Source: Thalassobellus sediminis (GTDB lineage: Bacteria > Bacteroidota > Bacteroidia > Flavobacteriales > Flavobacteriaceae). From it: DNA of 64,000 nt. The stretch lies in contig NZ_JBISCD010000040.1 in the NCBI RefSeq assembly GCF_044386045.1, forward strand, positions 186,001 to 250,000, given 5' to 3'. The translations under genes and the position numbers were made by a program. Below are positions 25,982 through 34,399 of this stretch, piece after piece. The first letter of the stretch is position 1. Each line of letters opens with the position of its first letter. The notes beneath the pieces are model-generated. The model was not told where the DNA came from, did no database searches, and saw nothing but the letters and a program-made list of their open reading frames with translations.

Positions 25982-27538
25982 ATGGTAAAAGAACTTCAAC
26001 TTCGTATTACACTTAAAGAAGAAGAACGCAGTGATATTTTAGTAATAAAATCGGCACGCACTTTAGATATTGATAAAGAAGATATTACAGGCGTAAAAGT
26101 GCTTCGAAAATCTATTGATGCTAGAAAACCAAAAATCATTCTTAATTATAAAGTCGCTGTTTATATTAGAGAAGTATTGCCGAAAACTTCAGAATATAAA
26201 TTTGATTATAAAGATGTATCGAAAGCAAAACCCATTCATATTATTGGTTTTGGACCTGCAGGCATGTATGCTGCTTTGCGTTGTATAGAACTTGGTTTTA
26301 AACCTATTGTTTTAGAACGTGGTAAAAATGTTCAGGGCCGTCGTCGTGATTTAAAAGCCATAAATCAAGATCATTTTGTAAACGAAGATTCTAATTATTG
26401 CTTTGGAGAAGGTGGTGCAGGAACTTATAGCGATGGTAAATTATACACCCGAAGTTTAAAACGTGGTGATGTTAGACGCATATTTGAAAACTTAGTTTAT
26501 CATGGTGCTACCGACCAGATTTTGGTAGATGCACATCCCCATATTGGAACAAATAAACTACCTAAAGTAGTCACAAATATTCGTGAAACCATTTTAAAAT
26601 ATGGTGGTGAAGTTCATTTTGAAACACGTGTTACAGATTTTACCGTAAAAAATGGTAAAATACAAGCTATTCAATTTTTGAACGGTGAAGAAATGATTGC
26701 CAACCGTGTTATTTTAGCAACCGGACATTCGGCGAGAGACATCTTTTATTTACTTCATAAAAAAGAAATTGCTCTAAAAGCAAAATCGTTTGCTATGGGT
26801 GTTCGTGTAGAGCATCCTCAACATATTATTGATTCTATTCAATACCATTGCAGTGGCGATCGTCATGAATTATTACCAGCGGCTTCGTACAGTTTGGTAC
26901 AACAAGTAAACGAACGTGGTGTGTACTCCTTTTGTATGTGCCCTGGTGGATTTATTGTACCTGCAGCTACTGCCAATGGCGAAGTGGTTGTAAATGGTAT
27001 GTCGCCTTCTAAACGAAATAATTTATTTGCAAATTCTGGGATTGTAGTAGAAATAGATGTGAATAGAGATTTGCCTAAATACGAACAATTTGGACCTTTA
27101 AAAGGTTTAGAATATCAGAAAAATTTAGAACGTATGGCATTTACCGCAGGTGGCAGAAGTCAGGTTGCTCCAGCACAACGATTAACTGATTTTGTTGAAG
27201 GTAGATTATCGGCAGATTTAAACCCGACCTCTTATCAGCCTGGTTTAAATTCGGCACCATTACATTCGCTTTTACCAAAACTAATAGGCAGCAGATTACG
27301 AAAAGGCTTTGCTGCATTTGGACAAAAAATGAAGGGTTATTATACCGAAGAAGCTAATATTATTGGTGTAGAATCGAGAACCTCATCGCCCGTTTGTATT
27401 CCAAGAAACGAACAATTAGCACACCCACAAATAGAAGGCTTATTCCCTTGTGGTGAAGGTGGTGGTTATGCTGGTGGTATTGTATCGGCAGCTATGGATG
27501 GAGAACGATGTGCCGAAGCGGCGATTATTGGTTTGTAA
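25982..27538 (+). CDS. FAD-dependent dehydrogenase, COG2509 family
   Basis: A 518-residue cytoplasmic flavoprotein. After an N-terminal domain of about 80 residues (LRITLKEEERSDILVIKSARTLDI) comes the dinucleotide-binding GFGPAGMYAALRCIELGFKPIVLERG, then the family block NYCFGEGGAGTYSDGKLYTR. LATGHSARDIF and the C-terminal FAD contact LFPCGEGGGYAGGIVSAAMDGERCAEAAI complete the picture. COG2509 proteins are widespread and annotated as NAD(P)/FAD-dependent oxidoreductases; the substrate is unknown. It is monocistronic. Confidence 0.92.
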   Translation: MVKELQLRITLKEEERSDILVIKSARTLDIDKEDITGVKVLRKSIDARKPKIILNYKVAVYIREVLPKTSEYKFDYKDVSKAKPIHIIGFGPAGMYAALRCIELGFKPIVLERGKNVQGRRRDLKAINQDHFVNEDSNYCFGEGGAGTYSDGKLYTRSLKRGDVRRIFENLVYHGATDQILVDAHPHIGTNKLPKVVTNIRETILKYGGEVHFETRVTDFTVKNGKIQAIQFLNGEEMIANRVILATGHSARDIFYLLHKKEIALKAKSFAMGVRVEHPQHIIDSIQYHCSGDRHELLPAASYSLVQQVNERGVYSFCMCPGGFIVPAATANGEVVVNGMSPSKRNNLFANSGIVVEIDVNRDLPKYEQFGPLKGLEYQKNLERMAFTAGGRSQVAPAQRLTDFVEGRLSADLNPTSYQPGLNSAPLHSLLPKLIGSRLRKGFAAFGQKMKGYYTEEANIIGVESRTSSPVCIPRNEQLAHPQIEGLFPCGEGGGYAGGIVSAAMDGERCAEAAIIGL

Positions 27539-27595
27539 TTTCTGCATGTTTGAGTTGTAAAGTTGCCTTTTAGAAAAAAGATGATTACTACCTTA

Positions 27596-27754
27596 GTTTT
27601 GCGTTAGGGATTGAAGTGTAAATCCTTTTGTTTTTCTTAAAGTATCCTAGAACGTTTAGAATTTACGCATACACTAATTGTAGTTTCCTGCCTAGTAAGA
27701 ATGACAAAAAAACAAAAGATTGCAACGTAAAGCCCGACCCTTGGGTAACGCCCA
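27596..27754 (+). repeat. Structured intergenic element, Flavo-1-like candidate
   Basis: The outer arms GCGTTA (27601-27606) and TAACGC (27746-27751) pair. The inner arms ATCCTTTTG (27622-27630) and CAAAAGAT (27713-27720) pair with one bulge. The conserved-looking strings AGGGATTGAAG and AAGCCCGACCCTTGGGTAACGCCC (27730-27753) are, from memory, features of a repeated structured element in Flavobacteria intergenic regions, possibly the Flavo-1 RNA. It lies just upstream of the fabD promoter. The identity is not verified. Confidence 0.45.
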
Positions 27755-27783
27755 AATACATAGTTTAATAAAAGATTTATTCT

Positions 27784-27791
27784 TATTTTTG
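27784..27791 (+). promoter_or_regulatory. -7 box for fabD
   Basis: TATTTTTG matches the Bacteroidota -7 consensus exactly, 22 bp before the fabD ATG. There is no convincing TTG at the usual -33 spacing. Confidence 0.55.
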
Positions 27792-27813
27792 CAGCTCTAA
27801 AAACAAACCAACT

Positions 27814-28701
27814 ATGAATGCATATATATTTCCAGGTCAAGGCGCACAATTCTCAGGAATGGGTTTAGACCTTTATGAAAACGCTCCTTTAGCACAAGAA
27901 TTATTTGAAAAAGCCAATGAAATTCTTGGTTTCCACATTACAGACATCATGTTTGAAGGTACTGCAGAAGCTTTAAAAGAAACGAAAGTTACGCAACCTG
28001 CTATATTTTTACATTCTGTTATTCTAGCTAAAACTTTAGGAGATAGCTTTAAGCCAGATATGGTGGCTGGACATTCTTTAGGCGAATTTTCGGCTTTAGT
28101 TACCAATGGTGCTTTAAATTTTGAAGACGGCTTAAAATTAGTCTCGCAACGTGCTTTAGCTATGCAAAAAGCTTGTGAATTACAACCAAGTACTATGGCT
28201 GCTGTTTTAGCTTTAGAAGATGCTGTTGTTGAAAATATTTGTAAAGAAACCGAAGGTATTGTAGTTGCTGCCAATTATAACTGCCCTGGTCAATTAGTAA
28301 TTTCTGGTGAAGTTGATGCTATTAACAGAGCTTGTGAAAGTATGAAAGAAGCTGGTGCACGTCGTGCTTTAGTTTTACCTGTTGGTGGTGCTTTTCATTC
28401 GCCTTTAATGGAACCTGCTCGCGAAGAGTTAGCAACTGCTATTGAAAACACTACGTTTAGCAAACCTAACTGCCCTATTTATCAGAATGTAACTGCAAGT
28501 GCCGTAACTGATGAAACAGCTATTAAAGCAAATTTAATTTCTCAATTAACAGCGCCTGTACGTTGGACACAATCTGTACAACAAATGATTGAAGATGGTG
28601 CCACACTATTTACTGAAGTTGGCCCTGGTAAAGTATTACAAGGTTTAGTAAAGAAAATTAACAGAGCCTCTGAAACAGCTTCTGCAACTTTTGAAAAGTA
28701 A
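27814..28701 (+). CDS. fabD: Malonyl-CoA:ACP transacylase
   Basis: A 295-residue enzyme that transfers malonyl from CoA to acyl carrier protein in fatty-acid synthesis. Signatures: YIFPGQGAQFSGMG at the start, the nucleophile Ser88 in AGHSLGEFSALV, and the catalytic His in VGGAFHSPLMEPA. The length is normal. lspA starts 2 bp after its stop, so the two form an operon. Confidence 0.97.
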   Translation: MNAYIFPGQGAQFSGMGLDLYENAPLAQELFEKANEILGFHITDIMFEGTAEALKETKVTQPAIFLHSVILAKTLGDSFKPDMVAGHSLGEFSALVTNGALNFEDGLKLVSQRALAMQKACELQPSTMAAVLALEDAVVENICKETEGIVVAANYNCPGQLVISGEVDAINRACESMKEAGARRALVLPVGGAFHSPLMEPAREELATAIENTTFSKPNCPIYQNVTASAVTDETAIKANLISQLTAPVRWTQSVQQMIEDGATLFTEVGPGKVLQGLVKKINRASETASATFEK

Positions 28702-28702
28702 T

Positions 28703-29197
28703 ATGAAATTAACGAAGCGTACTATCTACATCATTACTGTTATTGTTTTAACAATTGTTGTAGATCAATTTTCTAAAATATTAGTTAGAACTTATATTGG
28801 TTCAAAAGAAGTTATACACCTTATTAGCAACTACTTTTCTCTTCATAATGTAGAAAATGAAGGTGCATTTCTTGGTATGGGAAGCGATTTAAATCCTACG
28901 TTAAGAATTATACTTTTACTTATTCTACCTATTGTAGTTTTAGGTTATATTTTACGATATATATTAAAAGATAAAACCTTAGATAAATGGTCGGTATTTG
29001 CTTTTGCTAGTATTATTGGAGGAGGTATTGCGAATGTTTTTGATAGAGTTGTTTTTGGATCGGTTACAGATTTCTTTTATATAAGAATAACAGATCTTTT
29101 AAGAACTGGCATTTTTAATATGGCTGATTTATCGGTAACGACTGGTATGATAATTTTAGTGATTGCAAGTTTTAGGAAGAAGAAAGAACAATCATAA
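28703..29197 (+). CDS. lspA: Lipoprotein signal peptidase (SPase II)
   Basis: A 164-residue membrane aspartyl protease that removes lipoprotein signal peptides. Four membrane segments are visible. Conserved parts are VVDQFSKILV, NVENEGAFLGMG, and the catalytic Asp pair in IANVFDRVVFGSVTDF and FNMADLSVTTG. The ATG at 28703 is chosen over 28691 because the latter overlaps fabD. The enzyme would process the many lipoproteins of the PUL. Confidence 0.95.
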   Translation: MKLTKRTIYIITVIVLTIVVDQFSKILVRTYIGSKEVIHLISNYFSLHNVENEGAFLGMGSDLNPTLRIILLLILPIVVLGYILRYILKDKTLDKWSVFAFASIIGGGIANVFDRVVFGSVTDFFYIRITDLLRTGIFNMADLSVTTGMIILVIASFRKKKEQS

Positions 29198-29214
29198 AAC
29201 AAAAATTTTATACT

Positions 29215-29252
29215 AAAAAAGGCGCTCTAAAATATTTTAGAGCGCCTTTTTT
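29215..29252. terminator. Bidirectional terminator, perfect 38-bp palindrome
   Basis: The arms 29215-29233 and 29234-29252 are exact complements with AAAAAAGGCGCTCTAAAAT as the left arm. It separates lspA on the plus strand from galE on the minus strand. Confidence 0.92.
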
Positions 29253-29269
29253 AATTTTATAAATATCAA

Positions 29270-30292
29270 TTACTTACTTCTAACTTTCTGTTCCCATTTC
29301 CAGGCAGAATCCATAGCTTGATCTAAAGACAATTCGGTTTTCCAACCTAATTCGTCATTGGCCTTTGTAGTATCGGCATAAGCAGAAATAATATCGCCTT
29401 CTCTCCTATCTACAATTTTATAATTCAGTTTTTTACCAGAAACCTTTTCAAAAGCTTGAACAACTTCTAAAACAGAACTTCCTGTTCCTGTTCCTAAATT
29501 AAAAGTTTCGTAATTAGCTTTATTTTTGTTTTCTAATAATCGTTTTAATGCAATAACATGTGCTTTTGCTAAATCGACAACATGAATATAATCACGAATA
29601 CACGTACCATCTGGTGTTGGATAATCATCACCAAAAACAGATAATTGCTCGCGTAATCCAATACCTGTTTGCGTAATAAACGGCACTAAATTTTGAGGAA
29701 CTCCAATTGGCAACTCTCCAATCTCAACAGATTCATGAGCCCCTACCGGATTAAAATACCTTAAAGCAATCGCTTTTAATGATGGGGTTACTTTACAAGT
29801 ATCGCTAATAATCTCTTCCCCTATTTGTTTTGTGTTTCCATAAGGAGATTCGGCTTGTTTTACAGGCGCATTTTCTGTTATTGGCAATTTATCTGCTTGC
29901 CCATAAACCGTACAAGACGAACTAAATATAAAGCCTGCCGATGGTAACTTTTGTAATTCTTTAAGAATATAAACTAACGTGCTTATATTATTTTCATAAT
30001 ATAATAATGGTTCTTTTACGCTTTCACCAACAGCTTTACTTGCTGCAAAATGTATAACACCTTTAATATCATTGTGCTTTTTGAAAAATGCTTCAACCTT
30101 ATTTTTTTCTTTAAGATCTAATTTTTCAAAAATGGGTGTTTTTCCAGTAATGGCTATAATACCATCTAATACTTTTTCTGAAGAATTTGATAAGTCGTCA
30201 ATAATAACAACTTCGTAGCCTTCATTCTGTAATTCTACAACGGTATGCGATCCTATAAAACCTAATCCGCCAGTAACTAATATTTTATCCAT
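29270..30292 (-). CDS. galE: UDP-glucose 4-epimerase
   Basis: A 340-residue SDR enzyme interconverting UDP-glucose and UDP-galactose. The NAD site GGLGFIGSHTVVEL is at residues 8-21. SSSCTVYG and the catalytic pair in YGNTKQIGEE (Tyr-x3-Lys) follow, and then RYFNPVGAHESVEIGE, CIRDYIHVVDLAKAH and FNLGTGTGSSVLEVV are typical of GalE. It overlaps the upstream aminotransferase gene by 8 bp. It serves cell-surface glycan synthesis and may also take in galactose released by the PUL. Confidence 0.95.
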   Translation of the reverse strand: MDKILVTGGLGFIGSHTVVELQNEGYEVVIIDDLSNSSEKVLDGIIAITGKTPIFEKLDLKEKNKVEAFFKKHNDIKGVIHFAASKAVGESVKEPLLYYENNISTLVYILKELQKLPSAGFIFSSSCTVYGQADKLPITENAPVKQAESPYGNTKQIGEEIISDTCKVTPSLKAIALRYFNPVGAHESVEIGELPIGVPQNLVPFITQTGIGLREQLSVFGDDYPTPDGTCIRDYIHVVDLAKAHVIALKRLLENKNKANYETFNLGTGTGSSVLEVVQAFEKVSGKKLNYKIVDRREGDIISAYADTTKANDELGWKTELSLDQAMDSAWKWEQKVRSK

Positions 30293-31439
30293 TTATAAAG
30301 CTTATAATTGTTGAAATAATATATTCAATCTGTTCATCATCCAATTCGGTATGCATTGGTAATGAAATAACTTCTTTAACTAACTGATTGGTTACCGTAA
30401 AATCGGCTTCATTATAACGTGCATCTGCATACGCTTTTTGGTTATGAAGCGGAATTGGGTAATAAACGCCACAAGGAATCTCTTTTTCATTTAAATGCTT
30501 TACTAAAGCATCTCTATCTATCCCTTTAATTTTTAATGTATATTGATGAAAAACATGGCAATCACAAGTATCACAAATGCCTGCACATCCATTTGACACT
30601 TTTGGCGTTACAATAGATTCAATACTTTTAAAAGCTTTGTTATATTTTCTAGCAGCATTTTGTCTTGCTATATTATAAGTATCTAAATGTGGTAGTTTAG
30701 CGTCTAAAACACCTGCTTGAATACTATCTAACCTAGAGTTAACACCAACAACATCATGATGATAACGCTCGTACATACCATGATTTACAATACCTCTAAT
30801 AACATGAGCTAAATCGTCATCATTTGTAAATATAGCACCACCATCGCCATAACAACCTAAGTTTTTTGATGGAAAAAACGACGTAGAAGCTACGTGTCCA
30901 ATAGTTCCTGCTTTAGCCTTAGAACCATTTTTATAAGTATAATTAGCTCCAATAGCTTGTGCATTATCTTCTATTACATATAAATTATGCGCTTTTGCTA
31001 TTTCCATAATAGCTTCCATGTTAGCACATTGTCCAAATAAATGCACAGGTACTATCGCCTTAGTTTTTGGTGTAATGGCTTTTTTAATGGCTTCAATACT
31101 TATATTAAAATCATCTTCATTTACATCAACTAAAACCGGTGTTAAATTAAGCAAAGCAATAACCTCAACAGTAGCAGCAAAAGTAAAATCAGCTGTTATA
31201 ACCTCATCACCTGGCTTTAAACCTAATCCCATCATAGCTATTTGTAAAGCATCTGTACCATTAGCACATGGAATAACATGTTTTACGCCTAAATATTGCT
31301 CTAAATTCTTTTGAAATTGATGAACTTTAGGACCGTTTATATATGATGTTGTTTCTAAAACTTCTTGAATAGATGTGTTTACCACGTCTTTAATTCCTTC
31401 ATATTGACCTTTAAGATCAACCATTTGAATTTTCTTCAT
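30285..31439 (-). CDS. DegT/DnrJ/EryC1/StrS-family sugar aminotransferase
   Basis: A 384-residue PLP enzyme that aminates a nucleotide keto-sugar for surface polysaccharide synthesis. The Schiff-base Lys192 is in SFFPSKNLGCYGDGGA. Other motifs are IPCANGTDALQIAMMGLGLKPGDEVITADFTFAATVE, VIEDNAQAIGA and RLDSIQAGVL. A short Cys-rich stretch (GCAGICDTCDCH) precedes VFHQYTLKI. It is the first gene of a two-gene unit with galE. The exact keto-sugar cannot be assigned. Confidence 0.92.
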   Translation of the reverse strand: MKKIQMVDLKGQYEGIKDVVNTSIQEVLETTSYINGPKVHQFQKNLEQYLGVKHVIPCANGTDALQIAMMGLGLKPGDEVITADFTFAATVEVIALLNLTPVLVDVNEDDFNISIEAIKKAITPKTKAIVPVHLFGQCANMEAIMEIAKAHNLYVIEDNAQAIGANYTYKNGSKAKAGTIGHVASTSFFPSKNLGCYGDGGAIFTNDDDLAHVIRGIVNHGMYERYHHDVVGVNSRLDSIQAGVLDAKLPHLDTYNIARQNAARKYNKAFKSIESIVTPKVSNGCAGICDTCDCHVFHQYTLKIKGIDRDALVKHLNEKEIPCGVYYPIPLHNQKAYADARYNEADFTVTNQLVKEVISLPMHTELDDEQIEYIISTIISFING

Positions 31440-31622
31440 CTAAAAAAAATTATAGTCTAAATTTTGTAATTAAGACTCTTTTAATGAAAACCCTTTATGG
31501 GTGTTTTGTAGCTTACGAAATTACAAAATTCAATGACGTTAAGCAATGAAACATTTATGAATAATATTAATTTAACTAAGAATTTATTTTAAAGAAATGT
31601 ATTTTAGCAACAAATAAAAAAA

Positions 31623-32858
31623 TTGAGCTTGTTATACAACATAGGCATACACTTAACACATTTTGGTTTAAAATGTGTATCACCCTTTAATGCGAAAATA
31701 AAAAAAGGTGCAATTGGGCGCTCAAACACCTTTGAAATACTAAAAAACAACTTAAATAAAAACGATAAAACTCTTTGGTTTCATTGTGCCTCTTTAGGAG
31801 AATATGAACAAGGACTTCCTGTTTTTAAAGAACTAAGAAAACACTATACAAACCATAAAATTATACTTAGCTTTTTTTCGCCTTCTGGTTATGAAATAAG
31901 AAAAAACACGCCTATTGCAGATGTTGTTGTTTACCTTCCTTTAGATACTAAAAAAAATGCTAAACAATTTTTAGACATTGTTAACCCAGAACTTACTGTT
32001 TTTATTAAATATGATATTTGGCCAAATTTTTTAAATGAATTAAAAGAAAGAAAATTACCTGCTATATTAATTTCTGCAGCTTTTAGAAAGAATCAATCGT
32101 TTTTTAAATTTTATGGTAAACAATTAAGAGACGCTCTTTTTGCATTCAATCATATTTTTACTCAAAATGAAGTATCTAAGCAGCTACTAGAATCTATAAA
32201 CTATAAAGACGTTACCGTTTCTGGAGACACTCGTTTTGATCGTGTTTATAGCCAGTTAGAACAAGACAATACACTAGATTTTATTTCAGAATTCAAGCAA
32301 GATAAACTTTGTGTTGTGGCAGGTAGTACTTGGCCAGAAGGCGAAGAATTATTTATTAATTATATAAATTCAAACACAAATAATAATATAAAATTTATTA
32401 TTGCTCCTCATAATATTAAAAGCTCTCAAATAAATAATTTAAAAAATAAGCTGAATGTAAAAACGATATTGTTTTCAGAAAAAGAAACTGCTAATGTTGC
32501 TGATGCCAACATATTTATAATAAATACTATTGGCATTCTGACTAAAATATACAATTATGCAGATATCGCCTATGTTGGTGGCGCTTTGGGAAAAACTGGT
32601 TTACATAACACCTTAGAACCTGCTGTTTTTGGAATTCCTATTATTATAGGAAATAACCATTTTAAATTCCCTGAGGCTAAAGCTTTAATTGAGAATCATG
32701 GCTTGTTTTCTATTTCTAATCAAGCAGATTTTAACTCTATTATGAACAAATTAATAAATAACAGTGACTTTCGTTTAGAAAGTGGGTCTAACAATTCAGA
32801 TTATATTAAAGATAACATAGGAGCCGTTAATCAAATACTCAATTATTTACGCATATAG
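31623..32858 (+). CDS. waaA: 3-deoxy-D-manno-octulosonic acid transferase
   Basis: A 411-residue glycosyltransferase that adds KDO to lipid A precursors at the inner membrane. The start is TTG at 31623 (SLLYNIGIHLTHFGLKCVSPFN gives the usual N-terminal anchor); the nearest upstream ATG runs into a stop. Family blocks: LWFHCASLGEYEQGLPVFKEL, LSFFSPSGYE, VYLPLDTKKNAKQFLDIVNPELTVFIKYDIWPNFL, VSGDTRFDRV, VVAGSTWPEGEE, IAPHN and YVGGALGKTGLHNTLEPAVFGIPIIIG. Confidence 0.94.
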   Translation: MSLLYNIGIHLTHFGLKCVSPFNAKIKKGAIGRSNTFEILKNNLNKNDKTLWFHCASLGEYEQGLPVFKELRKHYTNHKIILSFFSPSGYEIRKNTPIADVVVYLPLDTKKNAKQFLDIVNPELTVFIKYDIWPNFLNELKERKLPAILISAAFRKNQSFFKFYGKQLRDALFAFNHIFTQNEVSKQLLESINYKDVTVSGDTRFDRVYSQLEQDNTLDFISEFKQDKLCVVAGSTWPEGEELFINYINSNTNNNIKFIIAPHNIKSSQINNLKNKLNVKTILFSEKETANVADANIFIINTIGILTKIYNYADIAYVGGALGKTGLHNTLEPAVFGIPIIIGNNHFKFPEAKALIENHGLFSISNQADFNSIMNKLINNSDFRLESGSNNSDYIKDNIGAVNQILNYLRI

Positions 32859-32961
32859 TCTAGTTATCTTAACATTTGTTAATAATAAACATATAAATTG
32901 TTAAATAATCAAACAATAGTTATTAAATTAGTAATCAATAAAAACACTTAAACAAAAACCA

Positions 32962-33333
32962 ATGAAAAAATTATTATTAAGTACCGCTTTATTATTAGTA
33001 TTAAGTATTTCTTTTACATCATGTAGAGATACAAAAAAAGCTGAATCTATAGAAGACGCTATTGAAAACAGCGCAGAAGCGACTAATGACGCTATTGAAA
33101 ATGCTGCAGAAGCTACAGGGGATGCTGTTGAAAATGCTGTAGACGCAGCTGGAAATGCTATTGACAAAACTGTTGACGCTGCTGGTGATGCAGTTGATGC
33201 TGCAGGTGACGCAGTTGACAGTGCTGTTGATGCTGCTGGCGATGCAGTTAATAATGCAGCAGATGATGCTGCTAATGCTATCGACAAAGCTTCAGACGCT
33301 GTAAAAAATAAAATTGACGAAGTTAAACACTAA
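32962..33333 (+). CDS. Small Ala-rich repeat lipoprotein (LEA-like helix repeats)
   Basis: A 123-residue lipoprotein (ISFTSC, Cys about 21). From residue 28 it consists almost entirely of imperfect 11-residue-like helical repeats of the type AxDAxxxAAxxAxD (DAVENAVDAAGNAI, DKTVDAAGDAVDAAGDAVDSAV). This forms a long amphipathic helix like LEA or apolipoprotein repeats. It is acidic until the basic C-terminus. Function unknown; stress protection or membrane binding is plausible from composition. The repeat makes a long open frame on the opposite strand, which is not a gene. Confidence 0.8.
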   Translation: MKKLLLSTALLLVLSISFTSCRDTKKAESIEDAIENSAEATNDAIENAAEATGDAVENAVDAAGNAIDKTVDAAGDAVDAAGDAVDSAVDAAGDAVNNAADDAANAIDKASDAVKNKIDEVKH

Positions 33334-33355
33334 ATAATTTCGTTTAAATCAAATT

Positions 33356-33384
33356 AAAAAGAGAAGTTTTTAACTTCTCTTTTT
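33356..33384 (+). terminator. Terminator after the Ala-rich lipoprotein gene
   Basis: AAAAAGAGAAGTT (33356-33368) pairs with AACTTCTCTTTTT (33372-33384) around TTT, ending in a T run. Confidence 0.85.
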
Positions 33385-33487
33385 TTATATCTTTTATTTA
33401 ACCTTTTGTATAAAAACACCTTTTTTTAAGAAATTAAAATTAATTTTTAATATTTTTATGTAAAATCAATCTTTAAATTTAGTTTAC

Positions 33488-34381
33488 ATGAAACACAAAA
33501 TGAAATTTTTAATGACTATTTTATCAAGTATTATTTTATTTTATTCTTGTAAAAAAAATAAAGAAGAAAAAAAAATCAACCAACCTTTAGTTGAAATTAA
33601 AAACGAAAAAACACCTAACTTAGAATTTCTTTGGGAAACAGATTCCGTTTTTAAAACACCTGAATCTGCTTTATTTGATAATGCGCGAAATGTTATTTAT
33701 GTATCTAATGTCAATTTAAATCCTAGAAAAAAAGACGGAAATGGTTTCATTTCCAAACTAGACAAAAATGGAAATATTATTGAACTAGAGTGGATTAAAG
33801 ATATGAGTTCTCCAAAAGGTCTTGGGCTTTATGGCAATACTTTATATGTTACCGATGTTGACGAAGTTATTTCAATTAACGTAGAGACTAACTCTATTAT
33901 TAAAAGATACCCCTTTACTGATGCTGGTATGCTAAATGATATTTCTATTGATAGAGACGGAACTGTTTTTATTACAGATATGGATACAGGTGAAATTTTA
34001 ACTTTAAAGGATCAAACTATTTCTTTATGGAAATCAAATATCGTTAAACCTAACGGTATATTTGTTGAAGAAAACCGTATCTTAATTGCTTCGGCTGATA
34101 GTAAGTTTACTGAATACGACAAAACCTCAAAAGAAGCAAAGGTTATTTGTAATGGTATATCTAGAGGTGATGGTATTGAAATAATGAACTCTGGAAGTTA
34201 TTTAGTTTCTAACTGGAAAGGAGAATTATTTTTAGTTAAAAACGGAACATTAACATTATTACTTTCAACAAAAGAAAAGAATATTGAAACAGCAGATATA
34301 GGCATCATAAAAGAAGAAAACATAGTGCTTATACCAACTTTTTTTAATAATAAATTGGTTGCTTATAAAGTAAATGAATAA
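33488..34381 (+). CDS. SMP-30/gluconolactonase-like beta-propeller lipoprotein
   Basis: A 297-residue lipoprotein (ILFYSC, Cys about 21; an in-frame ATG at 33500 is an alternative start). The body is a six-bladed SMP-30-like propeller: TPESALFDNARNVIYVSN, SPKGLGLYGNTLYVTDVDEVI, MLNDISIDRDGTVFITDMDTGEI, KPNGIFVEENRILIAS and RGDGIEIMNSGSYLVSNWKGEL. The Asn-Asp and Asp-Gly positions that bind metal in SMP-30 enzymes are present. It may be a lactonase-like enzyme, but the substrate is unknown. It converges with the HTCS gene with an 18-bp gap. Confidence 0.78.
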   Translation: MKHKMKFLMTILSSIILFYSCKKNKEEKKINQPLVEIKNEKTPNLEFLWETDSVFKTPESALFDNARNVIYVSNVNLNPRKKDGNGFISKLDKNGNIIELEWIKDMSSPKGLGLYGNTLYVTDVDEVISINVETNSIIKRYPFTDAGMLNDISIDRDGTVFITDMDTGEILTLKDQTISLWKSNIVKPNGIFVEENRILIASADSKFTEYDKTSKEAKVICNGISRGDGIEIMNSGSYLVSNWKGELFLVKNGTLTLLLSTKEKNIETADIGIIKEENIVLIPTFFNNKLVAYKVNE

Positions 34382-34399
34382 AAGCTTAAACAAATAATA

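Noticed and set aside
27637..27849. Minus-strand 70-residue frame in the gap before fabD
   Set aside because: It crosses the structured element and the fabD promoter and start; it has no family resemblance.
32928..33287. Minus-strand 119-residue Ala/Ser-rich open frame opposite the repeat lipoprotein
   Set aside because: It is the mirror of the repetitive plus-strand gene, has no start signal, and its repeats follow from the Ala/Asp codon pattern.
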